A stretch of 64,000 bases of DNA from CAYSRC01 sp964446385 (GCA_964446385.1 CAYUOH010000001.1:62001-126000); one strand, 5' to 3'; shown: positions 33,712-42,917, numbered from the stretch's first letter. Made by a program: numbers and translations. Notes: generated by a model from the sequence alone, not told the origin.

Positions 33712-34854
33712 ATGACTATGTTTAATTACCCATTAATTCTTGACGGAGCAACCGGAACCGAGCTGATAAAAAAAGGGTATTCTGGAAAAGGAAGCTGCGA
33801 AGAATGGACGCTTGAACACCCCGATGCCATTATTCAGATACAAAAAGACTATATTAATGCCGGAAGCCAGATAGTATACTCTCCAACAATGTGTGCCAAC
33901 AGGGCTAAATTGGCACTTTATGGAAAACAGAATTATGTAAACGAGTATAATCTTCGTCTTGTAGAACTTTCAAAGCAAGCCTCAGAAAGCCGGGCATTGG
34001 TAGCCGGCGATATGTCGCCAACAGGTTTGTTTATTAGTGGTACAGTCGGTTTTAATGAACTTTATGATATATATTTTGAACAGGCTTCTGCTCTTAAACA
34101 TGCCGGAGTTGATCTATTTGTAATTGAAACCATGATTAGTATAGATGATGCTTCGGCTGCTTTGAGAGCGGTAAAAGCCATCAGTGATTTACCGGTTATG
34201 GTCTCAGTGACATGCGATGAGAGCGGGCGTATGTTGTGTGGTTCTGATGTTACTGCTGCCCTTGTAAAAATGCAGGGAATGGGAGCGGACATTTTCGGAT
34301 TAAACTGTTCTGTCGGACCCGCCGAGATGTTGAGTCAGATAATAAGGCTATCGGAATATGCACATATTTCGATACTTGCAAAGCCCAACGCCGGTATGCC
34401 CAAAGCTACGGAAAACGGACCGGTATATGATATTGACCCGGATGAATTTGCTTCTTATTTCCCCAAAATGGCTGAGTACGGAGTAAAGGTTTTCGGAGGA
34501 TGCTGCGGGACCGATGCCCGTCACATAAAAGCATTAAGCGATTTGGTTTCAGTCATGAAGTTCCCATTGAAAAAATACACAGAAAAAATCTTATGTGCTA
34601 CTCCGAGGGATGCAGCGAGTTATGTTATTCTTCCAGATATAACGTCAATTGATATGGACGGAGATATTCGCTTACAAATAAAAAACGCCCGGGACGACGG
34701 TGCTCAGCTTCTTCATTTCGAATTAATGACAGAAAAGAATCTTCTGGATTTTCTCAAATCGGCCCGCAGGTTGAGTATCCCTGTTAAAATTTCTGGTGAA
34801 GAACTATTGGTATTACGAGCAATTGCCGAATATCCCGGATTTCCGATTGTATAA
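33712..34854 (+). CDS. homocysteine S-methyltransferase family protein with extra C-terminal domain
   Basis: Pfam S-methyl_trans (BHMT/MetH N-terminal) barrel. LDGATGTEL opens the barrel, GLNCSVGP (about residue 198) supplies the first zinc Cys, and VFGGCCGTDARHIKAL the Cys pair that completes the Cys3 zinc site. These proteins move a methyl group to homocysteine thiolate, or in short-form homologues to related thiols. After the barrel (about residue 285) a further 90 residues follow (KILCATPRDAASYVI to the end) that I do not recognise. It begins the base after rfbB ends and appears to be part of the rhamnose operon, for which there is no obvious metabolic reason. A terminator follows. Confidence 0.85.
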   Translation: MTMFNYPLILDGATGTELIKKGYSGKGSCEEWTLEHPDAIIQIQKDYINAGSQIVYSPTMCANRAKLALYGKQNYVNEYNLRLVELSKQASESRALVAGDMSPTGLFISGTVGFNELYDIYFEQASALKHAGVDLFVIETMISIDDASAALRAVKAISDLPVMVSVTCDESGRMLCGSDVTAALVKMQGMGADIFGLNCSVGPAEMLSQIIRLSEYAHISILAKPNAGMPKATENGPVYDIDPDEFASYFPKMAEYGVKVFGGCCGTDARHIKALSDLVSVMKFPLKKYTEKILCATPRDAASYVILPDITSIDMDGDIRLQIKNARDDGAQLLHFELMTEKNLLDFLKSARRLSIPVKISGEELLVLRAIAEYPGFPIV

Positions 34855-34888
34855 AAAAGAGAACTGCATTTGCAGTTCTCTTTTTTTT
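34853..34888 (+). terminator. terminator of the murT-rfbB operon
   Basis: A-tract, GAGAACTGCA arm and complement around a very small loop, then eight T. It is symmetric enough to also stop the convergent PlsC gene. Confidence 0.9.
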
Positions 34889-36065
34889 ATTCGTATTTTC
34901 TTCCGGTAAATCCGCGCCAGAGGGCAATGTATTTGAACGCGCTGCGGGTAAATTTACTTTTTACCTCATAGTAATTATCACCATGAGTAAACAGTAGAGT
35001 CATCCGGTCAACAGCAGCCATCTGTGATATTTCGTCAAGTGGAAAATCAAGAGCAACCGTATCTGATCTGAATTCCATTTTGTCGGGGAAAATAGAGATT
35101 GTGCCGGTAACCGGTTCTTTGTGCGTATGAAGCATTCTTAAAACCTGATTATTGTCAGAAGTTACTGCAACATCCGAATGCTTTTGAAATTTAGATAATC
35201 GCAACACTATCTGTTTTCTTTGCCACACATCCCAGTCATAGACGTTGTCAAAAGCGAGATTGTCTCCTATAAAGAAACCGTAATTATCTAAAGTAGCACT
35301 ATATCCACAATCGCATTCCAGTATATTTCCTTTACTATGCAGTGTGCCGATACCACCGCATTTCGGACAGACATAAAGAACAGTTTCAAGATATTCGGCA
35401 GGCTCATCTGCACAATATTCTACCGGATTCGTTCGCTGACGAGAATATTCATCCACATACAAGTCGGCCTTAACTGCTTCAAAGATTTGCTCTTCGGTCA
35501 TCTTGTCCAGTTCGTCTCTTGAATATTCACGGACAACGTTTCCTATAACAGGACCGCTTCGCATATTTTTGGCCCAGCGCGGTTGTTTAAGATATCCGCC
35601 GTCCAGACGATATGTAATCAAACTGCCTGCAGAGTCTTTAACGAGATTTCCTATTCTCGGAGAAATGAACCCCGTTCGTCCGTTGCTGCTTCTGTTGCCT
35701 TCAACAGCAATACATACATTTGTTCCGGAGGCGAGATTTTCTTTTATTAGGTCGTAGGTTCCGCTACTTCTTGAACCTTTAAATTTCGGAATAGGGTTCT
35801 GAAGGAAAGCAATCAACCATCCTCCCAGACCGTTACGCATCACATGCTCACTGGCTACAAACCGGATATATTTCGGAAACTGGATCCCAACGAGGAACTG
35901 ATCGCCGGCTGTACTGTGGTTGCAAACCAGTAAATATGGTAACTGGGTTGCTTTATAAGGAGTGTATTTAAAATCATACTTTTTGGTAAAATACCGTCCC
36001 GCAAGGAATCTGGCAGCGGAATAAACAAATTTATGAAGCCATAAATTATATGTTACGGATTTCAT
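34887..36065 (-). CDS. PlsC-like acyltransferase with C-terminal zinc ribbon
   Basis: 1-acylglycerol-3-phosphate acyltransferase-type domain in the N-terminal half: block I NHSTAGD (residues about 49-55, the HX4D catalytic pair), RFVASEHVMRNG, and EGNRSSNGR (block III). Phospholipid or another acyl acceptor is expected at the membrane surface. The distinctive part is a C-terminal half starting with a four-Cys zinc ribbon (CPKCGG...LECDCGY) followed by about 120 residues with a PH-like beta-rich appearance. At 392 residues it is much longer than simple PlsC (about 200-240). It is monocistronic. The added module suggests regulation or a non-lipid acceptor. Confidence 0.85.
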   Translation of the reverse strand: MKSVTYNLWLHKFVYSAARFLAGRYFTKKYDFKYTPYKATQLPYLLVCNHSTAGDQFLVGIQFPKYIRFVASEHVMRNGLGGWLIAFLQNPIPKFKGSRSSGTYDLIKENLASGTNVCIAVEGNRSSNGRTGFISPRIGNLVKDSAGSLITYRLDGGYLKQPRWAKNMRSGPVIGNVVREYSRDELDKMTEEQIFEAVKADLYVDEYSRQRTNPVEYCADEPAEYLETVLYVCPKCGGIGTLHSKGNILECDCGYSATLDNYGFFIGDNLAFDNVYDWDVWQRKQIVLRLSKFQKHSDVAVTSDNNQVLRMLHTHKEPVTGTISIFPDKMEFRSDTVALDFPLDEISQMAAVDRMTLLFTHGDNYYEVKSKFTRSAFKYIALWRGFTGRKYE

Positions 36066-36127
36066 TCATCGGGTTCCTTGCTTTTATTTCGGTGACGAAG
36101 ATTCAGTATTACGAGAACTTGAATTGT

Positions 36128-36173
36128 AAAAAAATAAAAAGGATCCTGATGAATACTATTTCCACCTCAGGAT
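36128..36173 (-). terminator. terminator downstream of the DUF4358 gene (minus strand)
   Basis: On the minus strand ATCCTGA pairs with TCAGGAT across a 17-base loop and is followed by CCTTTTTATTTTTTTA. It should end the SGNH-DUF4358 transcript about 130 bases after its last stop codon. Confidence 0.7.
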
Positions 36174-36299
36174 GCATGCAATAAGGACTGAGAGAGAGAC
36201 TAGGCCTAAATGAATGACGGAATGCATATTGCGGTGTTTTCAGAGTATTAATTCATTTCAATATCATTACGATTTTATAGAAATCGATATGAGGTTGTT

Positions 36300-36770
36300 C
36301 TATTTTATCGCTGAATTGACTATTGATTCGGCCTTGTCGGAAAGATCAGCAGAAACAAATATTACATAATTTCCTGCTGTTTGTAAAATGGAAGAATTGA
36401 CGCGTTCTACTGCTTCCGGAGAATAGGACTGATATAGATTTATGAGTTTATCCTGACGGGCTTCAAGCTGTGTTTTAACGGTCAGAGCGTCCTTTTCAGA
36501 ATTGCATTCAAATATACCAAATTCTTCGCCGGTTACACTGCTACCTATATAGTAACAATAGTCTTTGCATAAAGAAAGGTCTATTCCGATCTGTCCGGTA
36601 ACGTCAAAATTTATATCCTTGCTGTTGCTGAGCTGATCCACAAATAAATCAGCAGACATCAGTTCGGAAGCCAGTTTGTTTATATCAAGCGATATGGTCT
36701 TTTTCCCGCCGCAGGCGGCCAATGAAAGAACCAGAACAACAATTATAAGAACGGATAATAGCTTTTTCAA
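36300..36770 (-). CDS. DUF4358 lipoprotein
   Basis: Secreted lipoprotein of 156 residues. The signal peptide ends in the lipobox LAACGG (Cys about residue 20). The mature part fits DUF4358, common in Lachnospiraceae and relatives and often coded beside SGNH hydrolases and MBOAT acyltransferases. Its function is unknown; the context suggests a helper of extracellular polymer acylation or deacylation. The start overlaps the SGNH gene's stop by 4 bases (ATGA). Confidence 0.82.
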   Translation of the reverse strand: MKKLLSVLIIVVLVLSLAACGGKKTISLDINKLASELMSADLFVDQLSNSKDINFDVTGQIGIDLSLCKDYCYYIGSSVTGEEFGIFECNSEKDALTVKTQLEARQDKLINLYQSYSPEAVERVNSSILQTAGNYVIFVSADLSDKAESIVNSAIK

Positions 36771-37624
36771 TTCTTATACATCCCCTTATCTACGGTGTGT
36801 GATGATAAATATTCCAGTATATTGTTGTAGGCAGGAACGGTAATACCAATCCCGTTTCCGGCATCAAATGAGGGATCCAGATGAGCTGTTCCGTCGTCGA
36901 ACAATGAAGAAACATCGAGAAAATATACTGATTTCTGAAGAGCGACAGAAGCGATTATATTATTCATGTCGCGCAGTGCGGAAGACCAGCTGTAATCTGA
37001 AGAAACAGGAATAATGTTCATCAGATAAATTGAAGCAGAAGACTGATAACCACGGATAACATCAATAACAGTCAGTAGATTTTCTTCGAAAGTCTCGGGC
37101 TTGTAAGAGGAAGACCAGCTGAGTTCGTTTGTACCCAGAGAAAGGTATACCTTATCGTATTTTTTTGATATCAGAATGTCATTCAGTGACTGATCTCCTG
37201 ACCCGATATTGAAGGTGTAATTTCCTTCCAGAATATTGCTTGCGCTGATATCGTTGCCGGATACAATATCAGCATTGTCCAAAATTGCGTAATCGGAAAA
37301 ACCGCTCACTCGGGAATCTCCAATAAATAAAGCGTCATCAAACCAGGATTCAGAAACGGCTGCAGCCTCCGGCACGGGAAATGAATAGTCATAACTGGTG
37401 TACAACGGGACAATATCATTAATATCATCCGGTCTGAACGGACCAATTACAACAGGCTCAGCCTTAGCGGTTTCTTTTGCTGTTTCTTTTCCGCATTTTG
37501 TGAAAGAAATGATCAGAATTACAATCAGCAAGATTACAATAGCTACAGCGGCGATACGCCGGATAATATATTTTTTCTGTAATGATCTGCCTGAGAAAAG
37601 CTTACCGTGTTTTTCGAGCATCAA
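36767..37624 (-). CDS. SGNH/GDSL-like hydrolase, membrane-anchored
   Basis: A short cytoplasmic N-terminus, one membrane helix (about residues 25-45) and an extracellular SGNH-fold domain. FIGDSRVSGF carries the nucleophile Ser, the block II Gly lies in NIGSGDQ, and LGTNELSW is the block III Asn motif. A terminal DXXH motif is not obvious, so the catalytic His position remains unassigned. The 285 residues are normal. The gene is coupled to the DUF4358 lipoprotein. Likely substrates are O-acyl (acetyl) groups on wall polysaccharide. Confidence 0.8.
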   Translation of the reverse strand: MMLEKHGKLFSGRSLQKKYIIRRIAAVAIVILLIVILIISFTKCGKETAKETAKAEPVVIGPFRPDDINDIVPLYTSYDYSFPVPEAAAVSESWFDDALFIGDSRVSGFSDYAILDNADIVSGNDISASNILEGNYTFNIGSGDQSLNDILISKKYDKVYLSLGTNELSWSSSYKPETFEENLLTVIDVIRGYQSSASIYLMNIIPVSSDYSWSSALRDMNNIIASVALQKSVYFLDVSSLFDDGTAHLDPSFDAGNGIGITVPAYNNILEYLSSHTVDKGMYKN

Positions 37625-37835
37625 AATACCTCCGATTGTACTGTCTGCGACAATATATGAAGTATTATTACGTGTGAATTGTACCCCATATCAAGATACA
37701 ATGTCAAACAGGACAGATATTATACACATATCGTAATTAATACTGCTATTAAGTAAGGTTTGTGTTAAAATGTTTCCAGCAAAAGATCCTAAAAGAGAAT
37801 TACTTTTAATAGAAACGAGAAGGTAAAGTAATATT

Positions 37836-37871
37836 ATGAGCGGTCTTCTGGTGTCCTTGAATGAAGATTAA
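37836..37871 (+). CDS. putative 11-codon leader ORF overlapping trmL start
   Basis: ATG 37836, behind GAGAAGG, opens an 11-codon frame (MSGLLVSLNED) that ends 11 bases inside trmL. trmL itself has no visible ribosome-binding site, so ribosomes leaving this frame could reinitiate there. It is a small ORF with no independent evidence of translation. Confidence 0.35.
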   Translation: MSGLLVSLNED

Positions 37872-38349
37872 TATAGTACTTGTAGAACCCCAGATTCATT
37901 CAAATACAGGCAATATTGCCCGAACCTGCGCAGTAACGGGTGCTTCTCTTCATCTTGTTGAACCATTGGGTTTTTCGGTTGATGATGCAAAATTGAAAAG
38001 GGCAGGTCTTGATTACTGGGATAAACTGGATATTACATACTACATCTCACTATCGGAGTTTATGAGATTACACGCCGATGATACGCTGATATATTTCTCC
38101 ACAAAATCTCCTCATTGCTATTCTGAAGCGGAGTATCCTGCTAATTGTTATTTGATTTTCGGTCGGGAAGATCAGGGCTTGCCTGAGGATTTACTGAAAG
38201 CTCATCTGGATGAAACGGTCAGAATTCCTATGAGAAATTCTTTGCGAAGCTTAAATCTGAGCAACAGTGTTGCAATTGCAGTATATGAAGCTCTTCGAAA
38301 AAACAAATTTGAAGGACTGGAACAGCCAAGCGGATACTTCGACTACTGA
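37861..38349 (+). CDS. trmL: tRNA (cytidine(34)-2'-O)-methyltransferase
   Basis: SPOUT-class RNA methyltransferase that modifies the wobble base of tRNA-Leu species. The N-terminal IVLVEPQIHSNTGNIARTCAVTG (motif 1) is typical of TrmL/YibK. The knot region has YLIFGREDQGLPEDLL, followed by IPMRNSLRSLNLSNSVAIAVYE (motif 3). The 162 residues match TrmL closely. There is no clear ribosome-binding site at the ATG. The following membrane-protein gene starts 23 bases later. Confidence 0.95.
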   Translation: MKINIVLVEPQIHSNTGNIARTCAVTGASLHLVEPLGFSVDDAKLKRAGLDYWDKLDITYYISLSEFMRLHADDTLIYFSTKSPHCYSEAEYPANCYLIFGREDQGLPEDLLKAHLDETVRIPMRNSLRSLNLSNSVAIAVYEALRKNKFEGLEQPSGYFDY

Positions 38350-38372
38350 AATATAAGGGAAGGTTTATCCTT

Positions 38373-39206
38373 ATGAAGCACAACAAAGTACCAAATTATT
38401 CTAAGTGGATAAAAAGACTAAGAACTGTACGAATTATTGCCTCATGTATTTGCGGGTTATTAATTTGTGCTTTGTCATGTGCGATTTGTTTGGTTTGGAT
38501 CGACAGGGAAATGTCTTTCCGAAGTGCCTTATTGATGTTTTTTGTTTTCGTAGCTGTTGTTCTTGGCGGGATAATGTACAAAAACATACATGAAGCGGTT
38601 TCTGTTTTCAAGATTGCCCGTGTAGGCAATTACGCCTGCATGCTTTCCAATAGTCAGGTCGCGGAAATCTGCGAACAGCAAGGACGCCGTAATTCAGTAT
38701 TTTACCTGACTGCTTTTTCGGTTATTGTTGCGCCTGAATTGTTATTTTTATCGGTTTTGTATGCACTGAACGAATCTGTTGTATATTTGATAATGGCCGG
38801 GCTAATATTTTTGGTTGGTATAGTACTTGTACTGGCTTTTTCTTTGTATCACTCATCCAGACTCGGCATCAGAAATACATTTTTCTCTTTGTCCGGAAGC
38901 GGCATCCTGGTATCAGGGGATATTATTCCTTTTAGTACCGGAGATGCAATTTCTATTTTAAAATTTTCGGATTACTACCTTCTCAGATTCTACAAGCATG
39001 AGATTTTTAATATCAGGCATAAAAGCGAGATTATTATTCCAACCGACGGAGTTGTTCGTGACGGAGTCAACCGTCCGGCTGACGAAGAAATCGTTGATGC
39101 TCTTGGTTTAACAGGTTTGTTTGCTACCGACGGTCCCTGGTATGAAAGCAGAGACTATGGTGAAAAAGAAAGCCAGTCTGTATCGGAGGCTACCGAAGGC
39201 ATTTGA
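38373..39206 (+). CDS. uncharacterised membrane protein with cytosolic PH-like tail
   Basis: I do not recognise a family. The 277 residues show four membrane helices (about 25-45, 53-70, 107-127 and 133-155) followed by about 110 hydrophilic, beta-rich residues (SGILVSGDIIPFSTGDAISI, FSDYYLLRFYKHEIF) like the YcxB/PH-type domains of Gram-positive membrane proteins, and an acidic C-terminus. The stop codon overlaps the next ATG (TGATG), which couples it to the VanY-like peptidase. Confidence 0.6.
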   Translation: MKHNKVPNYSKWIKRLRTVRIIASCICGLLICALSCAICLVWIDREMSFRSALLMFFVFVAVVLGGIMYKNIHEAVSVFKIARVGNYACMLSNSQVAEICEQQGRRNSVFYLTAFSVIVAPELLFLSVLYALNESVVYLIMAGLIFLVGIVLVLAFSLYHSSRLGIRNTFFSLSGSGILVSGDIIPFSTGDAISILKFSDYYLLRFYKHEIFNIRHKSEIIIPTDGVVRDGVNRPADEEIVDALGLTGLFATDGPWYESRDYGEKESQSVSEATEGI

Positions 39207-40036
39207 TGCAGAAAAAAAAAAGACCCCAAAAAAGACTAAAGACAGGGTATATTTCAATTGTAGTATCCATACTGTTTTTAACGCTTGCAGTCGGATTCGC
39301 AGCAATGGAACTGATCGATACCGGCCTGAAGTGGGCTGACTTTTTCACAAAGAAATTAGAGCCTGAAGCCGAACCGGTTTTGGTTATCGGACTTCCCTTG
39401 GTTGACAATTACCCAAAGGATACAGAGGATATTTCTGAAGTACCTTATCTTTTTGATATGAAAGGGGTAACGTACCTTTCTGTGGGTGCTTATCGAATGA
39501 TTCTTGTTAATAGGGAATTTCCTATTCCGGATGATTACAATGATAAAAACCAGGATGCCGATGCAGCACTGGAGGCGATGGATAGTATGATATCCGGCGC
39601 AAAGTCCGCCGGGATATCTATTTGGGTCCAGTCGGGATATAGAAGTTACGGGACACAGGCGTCGATACATGACAGGTATATTCAAAAGTACGGGCAGGAA
39701 TACGCCGGTAAAATATCTGCCGAGGCAGGGCATTCTGAACATCAGACGGGTCTTGCGTTTGATTTGAACGGAGAACACGGCGGAGGTCTTTCCGAGACAT
39801 TTTCCTATACTCCGGAATATGAATGGTTAATGGGCAATGCCGAAAAATACGGGTTTATTCTTCGTTTCCCGAAAGGGAAGGAATGGGCAACAGGGTATGC
39901 CTATGAACCCTGGCATTACCGTTATGTGGGGCCTGAGCTCGCAAAAATAATTAATGAAACCGGCCTCTCTGTAGAAGAAGTTATAAATGAGCCATGGAAC
40001 CCCCAAGGCCAATTGTTACAAGAGGATGAAGAATGA
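39206..40036 (+). CDS. M15B D-alanyl-D-alanine carboxypeptidase (VanY/DdcY-like)
   Basis: Zinc peptidase that trims the terminal D-Ala from peptidoglycan stems outside the cell. One N-terminal membrane anchor (residues 14-36), then the VanY domain: SGYRSYGTQ (143-151), the zinc motif SEHQTGLAFD with H179 and D186, and EPWHYRYVG with catalytic Glu234 and zinc ligand H237. ATG 39206 overlaps the previous stop by one base; the TTG three bases upstream is less likely. The length is 276 residues. Vancomycin resistance is not implied, as no vanHAX genes are present. Confidence 0.93.
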   Translation: MQKKKRPQKRLKTGYISIVVSILFLTLAVGFAAMELIDTGLKWADFFTKKLEPEAEPVLVIGLPLVDNYPKDTEDISEVPYLFDMKGVTYLSVGAYRMILVNREFPIPDDYNDKNQDADAALEAMDSMISGAKSAGISIWVQSGYRSYGTQASIHDRYIQKYGQEYAGKISAEAGHSEHQTGLAFDLNGEHGGGLSETFSYTPEYEWLMGNAEKYGFILRFPKGKEWATGYAYEPWHYRYVGPELAKIINETGLSVEEVINEPWNPQGQLLQEDEE

Positions 40037-40078
40037 AAAAAGCTCGAACTGTTCATATTGACAGTACGGGCTTTTTTA
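40035..40078 (+). terminator. terminator after the VanY-like gene
   Basis: AAAAAAGCTCG pairs with CGGGCTTTTTT (one G-U pair), with an inner ACTGT/ACAGT stem, giving a long hairpin ending in a T-run at the stop codon. Confidence 0.88.
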
Positions 40079-40131
40079 ATCTAGTGCATATATTCAATTC
40101 AATTGTATTGATGATCATGCTAAAAATAGAG

Positions 40132-41577
40132 CTAGTCGAACTTATAATAAATAAAACCGCTTGTACCAAAGTTCCCGGCCAGAAGTACTACAAAGACAAT
40201 TATAATTATAAAGATTATCTTAAGTATAGATGGGAAATATGCTATGGGGCACGCTTTGTAAACACTGGATTTTTCAGACTTAAACTGTATTATTTCAAAT
40301 AATACTGAGATTAATAGTGAAATACATATTATTATGAAAATAACTTTACCATATAATAATGAATTACTGTAGCTTGAAAAAACAATATTGTAGAGCCAAT
40401 CTGTTACAGCGGAGATATTCCAGTTATATGTAATTCCTTTAATATATTGAGAAAAAGTTAGGAGAGTATTGCTTCGGAAAAGAATCCATCCGAATGTGAC
40501 CGCCATAAAAACGCCGGTTACTTTAAGCGCTTTTGGAATTTGCTTATGCTTTAAAATGTTACCCTTGTTTATTTGTGCGCAAATCGTTTCAATACACCTT
40601 AAAATACCGTGCCATAGACCCCATAATAGAAATGTTATGCCTGTTCCATGCCACAGGCCACTTAAAAAAAAGACTATTAGAATATTGACGATAGTTTTTT
40701 GAAAGCTTTTACGACTCCCACCCATAGGGAAGTAGACATAATCTCTGTACCATCCCGAAAGTGTTATATGCCACCTATTCCAAAATTCTTTTATTGAAGC
40801 AGAAAAATACGGGGTTTTGAAGTTCTCGGGAAGTGTTATACCAAAACACTGAGCAGAACCAATTACTATATCCATATAGCCGGAAAAATCAAAGTATAGT
40901 TGCAAAGAGTACAGTATGGCACAAATAACCAGTGCGGGGCCGGGAGTCTGCGAAGGAGAGGAAAAAGCTGTGTCTACCACTTTTGAAAGGTTGTCTGCCA
41001 ATACCGCTTTTTTGAACAACCCGATTAGCATTCTGACAAAACCGTCAGATAGTGAACGGGGCGAGGTGTCGGCAGCATTGTCCAGTTGAGGGATTAGTTC
41101 TCCTGTTTTGCAAATAGGCCCGCTGAGTATTTTTGGATAAAAGAAAAAGAATTCCAATAACTGAACTAAGCTCATTACAGAATCACAATTTCTATAGACA
41201 TCTACAAGATATCCAACTGCTTCCAGTGAAAAGTAACTGATGCCTAATGGGACAATAATTGAAAAACCAGTTTTGATAGAGAACAGCGATAAACAATAGG
41301 GTATATATTTTGTAAACAGCAAAAGACAAAGAATAGCTGCAATTCCAAAGGCCAAAATAAGCTTTCTGTATGGCTTTGCTTTACTTAAAACAGATCCGAA
41401 AATGAATGAAAGAACTGTAACTGCTAGCGGATAAAGAACTAACAAAGGGGATGCCCACATATAAAAAACTAATCCGCATATTATCAGAAATGCCGGGCGT
41501 ATTTTTTGAGGTAAAAAATGATATAAAGGAATTGTCAGAAGGATCAATATTAAAAATGAATAAGAAAGAATATTCAT
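40132..41577 (-). CDS. MBOAT-family O-acyltransferase (AlgI/DltB-like), copy 1
   Basis: Polytopic membrane-bound O-acyltransferase of 481 residues with about 11 helices. The MBOAT core is visible: PLGISYFSLEAVGYLVDVYR, YPKILSGPICKTGELIPQL, FDFSGYMDIVIGSAQCFGI, EFWNRWHITLSGWYRDYVYFP and the catalytic-His segment LWHGTGITFLLWGLWHG. Such proteins pass acyl (usually acetyl) groups across the membrane to extracellular polymers. It follows an SGNH-like gene with 4-base overlap, the AlgI/AlgJ- or DltB/DltD-type pairing. No DltA or DltC is present, so D-alanylation is unlikely. Confidence 0.93.
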   Translation of the reverse strand: MNILSYSFLILILLTIPLYHFLPQKIRPAFLIICGLVFYMWASPLLVLYPLAVTVLSFIFGSVLSKAKPYRKLILAFGIAAILCLLLFTKYIPYCLSLFSIKTGFSIIVPLGISYFSLEAVGYLVDVYRNCDSVMSLVQLLEFFFFYPKILSGPICKTGELIPQLDNAADTSPRSLSDGFVRMLIGLFKKAVLADNLSKVVDTAFSSPSQTPGPALVICAILYSLQLYFDFSGYMDIVIGSAQCFGITLPENFKTPYFSASIKEFWNRWHITLSGWYRDYVYFPMGGSRKSFQKTIVNILIVFFLSGLWHGTGITFLLWGLWHGILRCIETICAQINKGNILKHKQIPKALKVTGVFMAVTFGWILFRSNTLLTFSQYIKGITYNWNISAVTDWLYNIVFSSYSNSLLYGKVIFIIICISLLISVLFEIIQFKSEKSSVYKACPIAYFPSILKIIFIIIIVFVVLLAGNFGTSGFIYYKFD

Positions 41578-42755
41578 GAAATAGCTTCCTCCAGTTCGGA
41601 TATTAATGTGGCTACATTATTATCCTTTACATGCAGGCTATCATAAAATGCATCTTCTCCGAAACCGAGTTTATCTGCAGAAAAAGAACCAACAACGGGG
41701 ATAGCATATTCCTTCGCAATTTCCCGTAAATAGTCTTCAGCTGAGAGTGCAACGGTATATTTGTCATAGCACATCATGTGGAATTCAAGTGCCGGATGTA
41801 CCGGAAGCATTATAATGCCTATTTGAACCCCGTCATTTTGAACACTATGCAAAAAATCGCAGAGGAGCTCACTAAGCTCCGGATCCAGTTCGTAATAGTC
41901 CTCGCATCCAAGGATGGAAATTGATATTGCTTCGAGTACCCGTTCATATACCTCAGAAGGAGATGCATCCCGAAATGAAGGAGGATAGCAATAACTACCA
42001 TCATAACGGATCATCGAATTATCTGTGTATTTTACGGAAGGCATGATTGATACCACCGAATTTGTTTTATCAAATAGCAGATATTTCAGACTGTTCTGAA
42101 AATAATGAATTGAAAGCATTTCGCTTTTTATGTCACGTTCTGAAGATAATAATGTTTTTAACGAAGAATAAAAGTCCATTGTCTCGCCTTTAAAACGACT
42201 TTCCACACTTAGGGGATTAACTCCGGACTTCGAATAACCCAAAACCTCAGTAACATATTTGTCATATGCATCTGTTAAAGACATATTAAATCTTTTTCCG
42301 GAATAATTTGCATTTAGCCACCACATATCCAGGGAAATTATCAGCTTTTCGGGAATATACCCTCTACTGCGGGCCAGCCCGTATAAGGCCACGATTTCTT
42401 TCAACTCTGCGCCGGTGACACTGAGATTAATCAAAGAATTTGAATTCTTAAGCATATCACTTGAAATCATTGCAGCTCTGCTGCTGCCCAGAGCCATGGT
42501 ATTAGCCGTGCAGTTCTGTATGTAGTTTTCTATATATAATCGTTTAACCATTCGTTCATCTACTGAATTATCTATTTTGTCCGAATTCATGCCATTATTC
42601 ATATTTGATGCCACAGCCAAAGATTTTGTGTAACCTACTTTGGAATTAATGAGTGACAAGGGGTCGATAGTCAAGTTTACTGATAAAATGACTAAAAACA
42701 CAACAATAAAAGAACAAACGGCAATTAAGTAAATTTTTAAAAGTTTTAAAGACAT
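41574..42755 (-). CDS. SGNH-like (AlgJ/DltD-type) anchored protein partnered with MBOAT copy 1
   Basis: A single N-terminal membrane helix (about residues 8-28) then an extracellular domain. ALGSSRAAMIS (about residue 92) has the SGNH nucleophile form GSSR, and the C-terminal AFYDSLHVKDNN gives the DXXH pair (Asp-Ser-Leu-His), so an active Ser-Asp-His site is likely. The 393 residues compare with DltD and AlgJ in size. It is translationally coupled to the MBOAT gene. The probable role is final transfer of the acyl group to a wall or capsule polymer; the polymer is not identifiable. Confidence 0.85.
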   Translation of the reverse strand: MSLKLLKIYLIAVCSFIVVFLVILSVNLTIDPLSLINSKVGYTKSLAVASNMNNGMNSDKIDNSVDERMVKRLYIENYIQNCTANTMALGSSRAAMISSDMLKNSNSLINLSVTGAELKEIVALYGLARSRGYIPEKLIISLDMWWLNANYSGKRFNMSLTDAYDKYVTEVLGYSKSGVNPLSVESRFKGETMDFYSSLKTLLSSERDIKSEMLSIHYFQNSLKYLLFDKTNSVVSIMPSVKYTDNSMIRYDGSYCYPPSFRDASPSEVYERVLEAISISILGCEDYYELDPELSELLCDFLHSVQNDGVQIGIIMLPVHPALEFHMMCYDKYTVALSAEDYLREIAKEYAIPVVGSFSADKLGFGEDAFYDSLHVKDNNVATLISELEEAIS

Positions 42756-42917
42756 TATTTAAATTCCTTATTGCGCCCTTAATATATTACTATTACATGC
42801 AAATATTACACTACAGAAGGCCTAAAATCAAATAAGAACGCTGTTAATAATAGGCAATCAATATGTAGGTCTTTTTGCTGCTATACAATTTGAACAATAC
42901 CCCTAAATAAGCCTGTG

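Noticed and set aside
40132..42755. dlt (teichoic acid D-alanylation) operon
   Set aside because: The MBOAT and SGNH genes look like DltB/DltD at first glance, but there is no dltA or dltC, and the motifs fit AlgI/AlgJ-type O-acylation equally well.
207..42755. Vancomycin-resistance cluster (Ddl plus VanY-like peptidase)
   Set aside because: Ddl has the D-Ala-D-Ala type omega-loop (YDYEAKY), the VanY-like gene is 39 kb away, and vanH, vanX, vanR and vanS are absent.
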